From positions 1 to 64,000 of the forward strand of contig NZ_PDFK01000005.1 of the NCBI RefSeq assembly GCF_002845985.1: a DNA stretch of 64,000 nucleotides, written 5' to 3'. Positions 57,103-64,000 of the stretch are shown piece after piece. The notes beneath the pieces were generated by a model. The model saw only the letters and a program-made list of their open reading frames with translations, did no database searches and was not told the origin of the DNA. Source of the DNA: Lysinibacillus fusiformis. GTDB lineage: Bacteria; Bacillota; Bacilli; Bacillales_A; Planococcaceae. The first letter of the stretch is position 1. Each line of letters begins with the position of its first letter. The translations under genes were made by a program, and so were the position numbers.

Positions 57103-58935
57103 ATGCGTAAATGGGGAAAATCGAAGTATTTAAAAGCAATAACAGCAATGGCATTAACGGCTTCAGCGGTAGTAGTAGCACCGATTGCATCTGAAGCTAG
57201 TAGTTTCAAGGATGTACAACGAACGCATCCATTTTATGACGAGATTAAAAATTTAAATGATCGTGGCATTATTAATGGGTTCCAAGATGGGACATTTAAA
57301 TCTGAGCAAAACGTAACACGTGGACAAGCTGCTAAAATTATTGCGGGTGTATTAGGACTGGATACATCGAATGTTAGCAATCCAAACTTTAAAGATATTC
57401 CTACTAATCATGTATATTTTGGTGCAATTGCTGCATTAAAGGAAAAGGGGATTATTAATGGTTATGAGGATGGAACATTCCGTCAGGATGAATTTATTCA
57501 ACGTAACCATGTAGCAAAAATTTTAGCGAACGCTTTTAATTTAAAAGCTTCAAATACGAATTCATTACCGTTCACTGATGTGCGTGCAGATTATAAAGAA
57601 GCGATTGCTGCTTTATATGAAAACAACGTAACGGCTGGTAAGACAGCTACATTATTTGATGGTTCTTCCAATGTAACACGAGGACAACTGGCTGCATTTA
57701 TTACTCGTTCAGAAGCTGTTAGTAATCCGACTACTCAACCTTCTCAAAGTGTAACGTTTAAAGTTGAAAAATATACAGCGAATGAAATTGCTATTAATGG
57801 TAAAACTTATTTATTTGGTGATTCAGTAAAGTCAATTTTTACAACTAAAAATAAAACCGCACTAACAGGAGCAAAAATTACAGCAACTATTGAAAATGGG
57901 ATTATAACAAAAGTAAATAACGTTGTTTTAAATAAGGCAGGTTCAGCAGAGATGGGCGTTGTATTCAATACAAATGCAACGCTCGATTCGATAACAATTA
58001 ACGCAGATGGTGTGACTGTTAAAAATGTATCAGTTACAGGAAATGTAACCATTACCTCAAATGTTAAGAGGAAAATGGAATTTGATGGTACTACAATTAC
58101 TGGCGATTTAATTATAGCTGATGCAATAGATGGTCAAAGTACACTTGTATTGAAAATCAAAAATTCGCACACAGAAAAAGTACAAGTCAAGCGTCAAAAT
58201 ATTTCGATTGTGACGGACACGGTGATTCCTGAAATTATCATAGCAGCTCCCATTGCTGCTATAAATATTGATGGATCAGCAACGAAGGTAACAATTGAAT
58301 CTACGGCAAAACTGAATATGACTGGGAATGTAAAGTTTGAACGATTGTTGCTTCCTACGGCAGTGGAGTTAGAATTGAATGCTATTGGTTTAGTGAAATA
58401 TTTAACGGTTCTAAACGCTGATGCTCGAATTACAATCGGTTCAGGTTTACTAATAAATGACTTGTCGATTCCAGCAGGTTCAACGGTAACAAAAATTATA
58501 ACAAACTATGCCTCGGTTGCTTCCCAAATTAAAGCCATTATTGGAGGTTCTTCGCCAAGTACAGGGGTTCCAAATACAGGTGGAGGAAATGTGGCACCCG
58601 ATCCGGTTATTCCACCAGAAAAAGTGAGTGAATTTAATGTAAAGAATGCGGAGGAATTAAAACAAGCATTAAATAAAGCTAAAGCAGGAGACTTGATTAG
58701 GTTAACAGCTCCAATGACTGCAGATGTAACGCTAACAGATTTAGTAATGATTGATTTGAATGGTCAAACCTTGCATGGGAATGTAACGCTAACAGCACCT
58801 ACAGCTTCAGGGAGGTACTCTTTAATGCCATCTGGTAGTACTGGTACTATTGCAGGGGATTTAATCATTGCTGCACCAAATGTGAATATCAGTTTAGATG
58901 GGTTAACCGTTGAAGGGAACACAATAATTGAATAA
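57103..58935 (+). CDS. S-layer homology (SLH) domain surface protein
   Basis: 610 aa. A signal peptide (MRKWGKSKYLKAITAMALTA and on to VAPIASEAS) leads to three SLH repeats at about 34-87, 93-150 and 155-205 (SFKDV...GIINGFQDGTF...VTRGQAAKII; NFKDI...GIINGYEDGTF; PFTDV...), which bind pyruvylated secondary cell-wall polymer. The remainder (about 215-610) is rich in Thr, Val, Ile and Asn repeats suggesting a beta-rich or beta-helix fold (for example DLIIAAPNVNISLDGLTVEGN at the end). No enzyme motif is visible. The ribosome-binding site is unusually far (12 bases). It is 76 bases before the large secreted EEP protein. Confidence 0.88.
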   Translation: MRKWGKSKYLKAITAMALTASAVVVAPIASEASSFKDVQRTHPFYDEIKNLNDRGIINGFQDGTFKSEQNVTRGQAAKIIAGVLGLDTSNVSNPNFKDIPTNHVYFGAIAALKEKGIINGYEDGTFRQDEFIQRNHVAKILANAFNLKASNTNSLPFTDVRADYKEAIAALYENNVTAGKTATLFDGSSNVTRGQLAAFITRSEAVSNPTTQPSQSVTFKVEKYTANEIAINGKTYLFGDSVKSIFTTKNKTALTGAKITATIENGIITKVNNVVLNKAGSAEMGVVFNTNATLDSITINADGVTVKNVSVTGNVTITSNVKRKMEFDGTTITGDLIIADAIDGQSTLVLKIKNSHTEKVQVKRQNISIVTDTVIPEIIIAAPIAAINIDGSATKVTIESTAKLNMTGNVKFERLLLPTAVELELNAIGLVKYLTVLNADARITIGSGLLINDLSIPAGSTVTKIITNYASVASQIKAIIGGSSPSTGVPNTGGGNVAPDPVIPPEKVSEFNVKNAEELKQALNKAKAGDLIRLTAPMTADVTLTDLVMIDLNGQTLHGNVTLTAPTASGRYSLMPSGSTGTIAGDLIIAAPNVNISLDGLTVEGNTIIE

Positions 58936-59011
58936 TAACTTCTAGTAAATTCCTTTGTAAGATAGGGAAAAAGTTGATTGTATAGATAAAAAATCATAAG
59001 GAGCTAAACGA

Positions 59012-62000
59012 ATGAAGAAATATGAATGGAATGTCGTTTCCAAGATAGCTTTATCATTTTTACTTGTAATTTCTATGATTTTGCCTTACTTAACAATTGC
59101 AAAGGCGGAAACGACAGAAGCTATTGGAGTGGGGGAATCGGTCAGTCAATTGGATCCAACTTCTGAATTAACAATTGCTGAAGCTCGTGCAGCGGTTGGA
59201 ACGGACCGCACAGTCCAAATTCAAGGGACGGTTACGACAACACCTGGTAGCTGGGGAAGTAAGGCCTTCTATGTACAGGATGATTCAGCAGGAGTATATG
59301 TTTTCTCCAGTTCTCCAGAAGCAGGGAGCTTAGCTGTTGGAGATATTGTCAAAATCACAGGGAAAACGAGTTTATATAGCGGAGAGGTTCAATTTAATTC
59401 ACCGATAATTGAACGAATTTCAACTGGGACAGCACCAGCGCCACAAACAGTGAATCTACCGATTGATGACAGTATGCAAGGTGAATTAATTACACTTCAA
59501 AATATGAAGATTAAAGATTTAAAGCCATCTGGTACGTCTGGTACATTTGAATTTAAAGCAGTCGATGCAGCATATAACGAGCTGTTAATTCGCCATGATA
59601 ACCGTACAGGCTATCAGTTCTCTCAATTTGAAGCAGATGGGTTCAATAACAATGATGTGATTACCGTGACAGGGATTGCTTCAATTTTTAACGGAACTTA
59701 TCAATTAAAAACGTTAAGCTCGAAAAGCTTCCAATTAGTATTAAATTATGAGCCAACACAAGTAGCGAATATTAAAGCTGTTCCAGCAACAGGCGAAGTC
59801 TATGCAGGAACAAAAGTAACATTGTCTACAGATACGCCAAATGCAACAATCTATTACACGATAGATGGTTCTGAACCGTCTACAGCTAGTATGGTTTATG
59901 ATGCGGCAGCTGGCATTGTTGTCAATGAAGCAATGACGATCAAAGCATTTGCTACAGCAACTGGCTTAAACGATAGCGTAATTACATCCTTAAATTTTAC
60001 AGTTAAAGATGCGCCATCCACTATTTCAATTACGGAAGCTCGTCATAAAGAAATCGGACAAACTGTCATCGTATCAGGTATTGTAACAGCAAAATTAGAA
60101 ACTGCTACAGCGCACATTCAAGATGAAGATGGTGCGGCGATAGCCATTTATCCTGTAGATAGTCTTACTGCTAATATCGGTGATCGGGTGACGGTGCAAG
60201 GTCAAGTAGCTGAATATAGCGGACTAAAGCAATTAACGAATATTTCGCTTGTTGGCAAGCCCGTTCCTTCTACAATACCAGAGCCACACATTATTAAAAG
60301 TATTGAGGTTGCAGAGGATAATGAATCGAAATTAGTAACGATTAAAAATGTTGCCATTACTGGTTCAGGTCAAAACTTTACCGGAACAGATGATGTAGGT
60401 ACATTTGCTATTTACGATAAAACACGTGACTCAGGTTTAGTGAGTGGAAAAACGTATGGGGAAATTACAGGAATTATTGGTCAATATACAAACCACCAAC
60501 TGCTTCCGATACGCATTATTGAAGATGTAACAAAGGTTCAGGATATCAAAGCATCTCACGTTGGGGGCGTAACAGCGGGCACGAAAGTCTCACTTTCTAC
60601 AATGACAGAAGGAGCAACCATTTATTACACAGTGGATGGCTCAACACCAACTACAGCCAGTACAAAGTATACAGGAGAAATTCTTGTTAATAAACCAATG
60701 ACGATTAAAGCGATTGCGGTGAAAGAAGGTTTAACGAACAGTGCGATTGCTACATTTGTTTATGAAATTATTGATACTAAAAATGCAAAAATTAGCGATA
60801 TTCAAGGGGCAAGCCATAAATCACCATATGTCGATTTAACAGTAAATGATGTAGAGGGAATTGTTACATTCGTTATCAATTCAACTAGCTTTATTATGCA
60901 AGAAAATGGGCCGACGTTCGATGGCGTAAAATCAACAGCAATCAAGGTAAATAAGTCGGCACATAATGTAAAAGTAGGGGAAGTTATTAAAGTAGCAGGA
61001 AATGTAATAGAAGCAGGTGGAAACTCTCGATTGACAGATACGCAAATTTCAGCAACAACTATGACAAAAACGGGTACGGCAGTAATTCCAGAAGCTCTTG
61101 TGATAGGGGAGGACCTTTTCCCACCTAATAAAATTATCGATAATGATGGCTTTGCCATTTTTGACCCACAAGAAGATGGCATCGACTTTTGGGAATCCAT
61201 CGAGTATATGCGGGTATCATTCCCGGATGCGAGAGTAATTGGACCGATTTATAATAATGATTCACCAATTGTTGTACCGAGTACAACAAATAATACATTT
61301 AATGTGAATGGTGGTTTAAATATTGCTGCCGACGATTATAACCCTGAAAAAATTATGCTTGAAGGGGTTTCAGGGAAAAATTATGATTCAGGTGACCGTT
61401 TTAATGAAGCGCTTATCGGATTTGTAGAAAATTTTACAGATGGCTATCGACTGAACACGAATAAAGTCTTTCCTGATGTGATAAAAGCAAACCTTCAGCA
61501 AGAAGTCACACATCTTGAACCAGTTGTGGACAAGTTAAATGTCGCTTCTTATAATATCGAAAACTTTTCGAATAATCCTGCCAATACATCTAATGAAAAA
61601 GTGGACAGAATTGCAGCGACATTTGTGAAAAACATGAAGTCACCAGATATCATTACATTAGTCGAAGTACAAGATAATGATGGGCAAATTGATTCAGGAA
61701 ATGCTGATGCATCGGAAAGCTACATGCGATTAATTCATGCAATTAAAGCTGCGGGTGGTCCTGCCTATGATTGGATTGATGTCATGCCAATTAACAATAC
61801 AGTAGGTGGTGCACCTGGTGGTAATATTCGTGTAGGTTACTTATATAACCCGACGCGTGTTTCATTAGTGACAGGTATAAAGGGAGTAGGTGACCAAGCG
61901 AATACGTGGACAGCAGATGGAGGTCTTGCCTTAAATCCTGGCTTTGTTGATCCATCAAAATTTGTAGATACACGTAAACCAATTGCAGCAGAATTTGAAT

Positions 62001-62815
62001 TCCAGGAAGAGCGTGTAGTCATTATTGGAGCTCACTTAAATTCTAAAGGTGGGGATGGTTCACTTTGGGGGCCAACACAGCCGCCAGTGTTAGAATCAGT
62101 AACGAAACGTCTTCAGCTAGCTCAAGCCATCAATGACTTTATCGATAAAGGTCTTGCAATGAATCCGAATTTAAATATCATTGTAGCAGGGGACATGAAT
62201 GACTTTGAATTCACACCAGCACTTGAAACGTTAAAAGGTGATGTTTTAACGAATATGGTAGATAAAGCCCCAGAAAAAGACCGTTTTACGTACTTCTTCC
62301 AAGGGAATAATCAAGTGTTGGATCATATTTTAGTTTCGAATAATCTTGCTGATGTTACCGAAATTGACTTGATTCATATTAATGCGAACTTTACAGAGGC
62401 ACAAGGTCGAGCATCGGATCATGACCCAGTATTAGTTCAAATTGATTTGAAGGCAGGGAAAGAAGAAATACCAACACCAATATTACCTGAAAATGTATAT
62501 AGCTTTAATAACTACAAAACAGGTAAATTAATAGTGAATCGCCCAAGTGTTTCGTTAACGTTAGGGAAAAATACAAATATTAAAAATGGGATTGCGGTAT
62601 TTAGTCAATATGCTGAATTCCATGGTGAAGGATTTGCGGACAAAACGGTAACGATTAGTCCCAAAAAAGGAAATGCGATTATTGACTTTAAAGGAACGAA
62701 AATGGGTGAAATTATTATTGAAGGGGAAAATGTAAAAGAAATTCGAAATTTACCTGTTGGAGCGAACATAACATATACTAAAGGAGCTTCGGAAGAGAAA
62801 ATTAAGTTTAAATAA
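59012..62815 (+). CDS. Large secreted endonuclease/exonuclease/phosphatase-family protein
   Basis: 1267 aa. Signal peptide ending AKAETTEA (about 31). Order: OB-fold domain (about 50-240), chitobiase C-terminal-like domain (about 250-335: GTKVTLSTDTPNATIYYTIDGSEPS), second OB fold (about 340-500), second chitobiase C-like domain (about 509-590: GTKVSLSTMTEGATIYYTVDGSTPT), a third OB-like domain (about 600-690), then the EEP catalytic domain (about 841-1145) with NVASYNIENFSN, LVEVQDNDG, VAGDMNDFEF and the final SDHDPVLVQID. It resembles YhcR-type extracellular nucleases. No SLH, LPXTG or LysM anchor is visible; the C-terminal 100 residues are beta-rich, like the neighbouring SLH protein. AAGGAG precedes the ATG. 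Confidence 0.88.
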   Translation: MKKYEWNVVSKIALSFLLVISMILPYLTIAKAETTEAIGVGESVSQLDPTSELTIAEARAAVGTDRTVQIQGTVTTTPGSWGSKAFYVQDDSAGVYVFSSSPEAGSLAVGDIVKITGKTSLYSGEVQFNSPIIERISTGTAPAPQTVNLPIDDSMQGELITLQNMKIKDLKPSGTSGTFEFKAVDAAYNELLIRHDNRTGYQFSQFEADGFNNNDVITVTGIASIFNGTYQLKTLSSKSFQLVLNYEPTQVANIKAVPATGEVYAGTKVTLSTDTPNATIYYTIDGSEPSTASMVYDAAAGIVVNEAMTIKAFATATGLNDSVITSLNFTVKDAPSTISITEARHKEIGQTVIVSGIVTAKLETATAHIQDEDGAAIAIYPVDSLTANIGDRVTVQGQVAEYSGLKQLTNISLVGKPVPSTIPEPHIIKSIEVAEDNESKLVTIKNVAITGSGQNFTGTDDVGTFAIYDKTRDSGLVSGKTYGEITGIIGQYTNHQLLPIRIIEDVTKVQDIKASHVGGVTAGTKVSLSTMTEGATIYYTVDGSTPTTASTKYTGEILVNKPMTIKAIAVKEGLTNSAIATFVYEIIDTKNAKISDIQGASHKSPYVDLTVNDVEGIVTFVINSTSFIMQENGPTFDGVKSTAIKVNKSAHNVKVGEVIKVAGNVIEAGGNSRLTDTQISATTMTKTGTAVIPEALVIGEDLFPPNKIIDNDGFAIFDPQEDGIDFWESIEYMRVSFPDARVIGPIYNNDSPIVVPSTTNNTFNVNGGLNIAADDYNPEKIMLEGVSGKNYDSGDRFNEALIGFVENFTDGYRLNTNKVFPDVIKANLQQEVTHLEPVVDKLNVASYNIENFSNNPANTSNEKVDRIAATFVKNMKSPDIITLVEVQDNDGQIDSGNADASESYMRLIHAIKAAGGPAYDWIDVMPINNTVGGAPGGNIRVGYLYNPTRVSLVTGIKGVGDQANTWTADGGLALNPGFVDPSKFVDTRKPIAAEFEFQEERVVIIGAHLNSKGGDGSLWGPTQPPVLESVTKRLQLAQAINDFIDKGLAMNPNLNIIVAGDMNDFEFTPALETLKGDVLTNMVDKAPEKDRFTYFFQGNNQVLDHILVSNNLADVTEIDLIHINANFTEAQGRASDHDPVLVQIDLKAGKEEIPTPILPENVYSFNNYKTGKLIVNRPSVSLTLGKNTNIKNGIAVFSQYAEFHGEGFADKTVTISPKKGNAIIDFKGTKMGEIIIEGENVKEIRNLPVGANITYTKGASEEKIKFK

Positions 62816-62888
62816 AAACTAAGGATGCTAAACACAAATTTTATTGGCATCATCATCTTCTGAAGCAAGTAATACATTTTTAATAGTT

Positions 62889-62926
62889 AGGCATATTCAG
62901 ATTATATGAATATGCCTATTTTTTTA
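62889..62926 (+). terminator. EEP gene terminator
   Basis: Eleven-base perfect stem AGGCATATTCA/TGAATATGCCT, seven-base loop, then ATTTTTTT. Confidence 0.93.
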
Positions 62927-63093
62927 TTGTAAAGCTAGTCCATACGTTTTAGAAAATTTTGATATGTATATCAACAAATAAATATCCTTATTTTTATAAT
63001 TAAAAGGAAAAAATGTTGAAAAATACTTTATTTGTAATATAATCATTTAATAGGGTTTAATATAGTATTTATGAATTGATTGGAGGTGCTTAT

Positions 63094-63300
63094 ATGTCAG
63101 ACAGAAATTTTGTAGCAACAGTATTACTTTGTTTCTTTTTAGGAAGTCTAGGGGCTCATCGTTTTTATGTTGGTAAAATTGGTACAGGTATTTTAATGTT
63201 TTTCACATTAGGTGGATTGGGTATTTGGACATTAATCGATTTGATTATGATTATCGTTGGTAAATTTACTGATAAAGATGGTCATCTTATAAAATCTTAA
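63094..63300 (+). CDS. TM2 domain protein
   Basis: 68 aa; ATG at 63094 after GGAGGTG (an in-frame ATG six codons earlier lies before that site). Two membrane segments with the TM2 signature LCFFLGSLGAHRFYVGKIGTGIL...GGLGIWTLIDLIMI. TM2 proteins are widespread and of unknown function. Single gene facing the convergent zinc-ribbon gene. Confidence 0.9.
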   Translation: MSDRNFVATVLLCFFLGSLGAHRFYVGKIGTGILMFFTLGGLGIWTLIDLIMIIVGKFTDKDGHLIKS

Positions 63301-63386
63301 TAGTTAAAATGATTGAAATAAAAAACGGCTGGCTCATACATACATACTTTTAAGCTTGTTGCTTTTATTTATAGCCATACGATAAA

Positions 63387-63419
63387 AAGAAGGGAGACAT
63401 ATAAATGTCTACCCTTCTT
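63387..63419. terminator. Convergent terminator
   Basis: Stem AAGAAGGG-GACAT/ATGTC-CCCTTCTT with one interruption. The T run is better on the minus strand, so it mainly ends the zinc-ribbon gene. Confidence 0.75.
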
Positions 63420-63475
63420 TATTGTTTATGGTGGAATAAGCAGATTACCATACCAGACCACTGTGGCAGAATTAT

Positions 63476-63799
63476 TTAATAATAATAGCTATCATTCATC
63501 ATTTCTGCTACAACGCCTATTACAAATGCAATAATCATCATAATAACTGAAAGAGCTAGCCCACATAATGCAAAGATTAAAGCAGACTTTGCTGCTTTTG
63601 GTTGTGTGTCTTTCCATATAAAATAGAGGATAATGCCAAGTAGAGGGAAGCAGCATAAGCTGAGGACATTAACCCAAATATTTGGGTTATCATTTTTTGC
63701 TACATTTACTTGGTTGTTAAATTTTAATACGTTGACACCACAATGTAGACATATTTCGGCATTTTCGTCAACGCTAGAACCACAATTAGGACAAAACAT
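63476..63799 (-). CDS. Zinc-ribbon membrane protein
   Basis: 107 aa. An N-terminal zinc ribbon (MFCPNCGSSVDENAEICLHCG: CPxC...CxxC), a short linker, and two membrane segments (about 43-62 and 70-96). AAGGGG precedes the ATG. Such proteins are common and uncharacterised; next to a TM2 gene is a frequent setting, and the two domains are often fused in other bacteria, so they may act together. Confidence 0.85.
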   Translation of the reverse strand: MFCPNCGSSVDENAEICLHCGVNVLKFNNQVNVAKNDNPNIWVNVLSLCCFPLLGIILYFIWKDTQPKAAKSALIFALCGLALSVIMMIIAFVIGVVAEMMNDSYYY

Positions 63800-64000
63800 A
63801 TTAGAACCCCTTACATACTAAAAATTTCTTATTTATTAATCAACTTGCCTTGCTGTTTTTTCTTCGTTTAATGACATTAATAGGCGTAATAATTAAAGTA
63901 GATAAGCTCTTTTGACATATTTCCCATTATCATTGGCTTAAACAACTAGGAAAAACTTACAACTCCTCTAATTGCAACGTTATTAGAATCTGTAGCTTAT

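Noticed and set aside
61218..61231. Noc-like TTCCCGGA in the EEP gene
   Set aside because: Flanking halves do not match the palindrome.

Overview
The window is the replication-origin region of a low-G+C Firmicute. Gene order (gyrA-gyrB-recF-yaaA-dnaN-dnaA | rpmH-rnpA-spoIIIJ-jag-mnmE-mnmG-rsmG-noc-soj-spo0J ... rpsF-ssb-rpsR ... gdpP-rplI-dnaB-purA ... walRKHIJ-htrA-yyzF-rlmH), protein sequences close to Bacillus subtilis but with a Planococcaceae flavour, TTG/GTG starts and an SLH-domain surface protein all point to Lysinibacillus or a close relative. The assignment is by recognition, not by a database search.

Layout. 1-8.8 kb (minus strand): a promoter leaving the left edge (probably an rRNA operon), an HD-GYP protein with a damaged HD motif, gyrA, gyrB, recF, yaaA and dnaN. 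8.6-10.7 kb: bipartite oriC, with DnaA boxes on both sides of dnaA and a DnaA-trio/AT-rich unwinding element between dnaA and dnaN. 10.7-26 kb (plus strand): rpmH, rnpA, yidC/jag, tRNA-modification genes and the Noc/Soj/Spo0J segregation system with parS sites, then yyaC, an MscS channel, yyzM, ychF and two accessory genes. 26-29.5 kb: the rpsF-ssb-rpsR operon, then a 1.9 kb accessory insert between intact rpsR and a decayed rpsR copy. The insert holds a broken tyrosine recombinase and a halocin C8-like bacteriocin precursor with a small membrane partner. 29.7-36 kb: yybS-gdpP-rplI-dnaB and purA. 36-46 kb: YitT-like protein, LysM/M23 peptidase and the WalRK operon through htrA. 46.1-46.5 kb: a dense DnaA-box cluster around yyzF.

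The most striking region is 46.98-50.62 kb. The 3' end of rlmH (the SCCmec attachment gene of staphylococci) is followed by two tandem mini-elements of about 1.8 kb, delimited by three att-like repeats that each have the SCC arrangement of direct plus inverted repeats. They carry no recombinase. One holds a TOPRIM-domain protein, the other a nucleotidyltransferase/DUF262 protein pair: candidate defence cargo in an SCC-like island outside Staphylococcus.

50.6-54 kb is a queuosine-precursor locus (queF, then queC-queD-queE and a VUT-family transporter) with two separate preQ1-I riboswitch/terminator pairs. 54-64 kb holds an MFS transporter, an MBL hydrolase, a secreted SLH-domain protein, a very large secreted EEP-family nuclease/phosphatase, a TM2 protein and a zinc-ribbon membrane protein.

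Replication, segregation and cell-wall control signals are interleaved: perfect DnaA boxes occur at oriC, before mnmE and around yyzF; parS lies in recF and spo0J; a near-perfect Noc site lies before walR. I saw no tRNA, complete rRNA gene, CRISPR array or intact insertion sequence.
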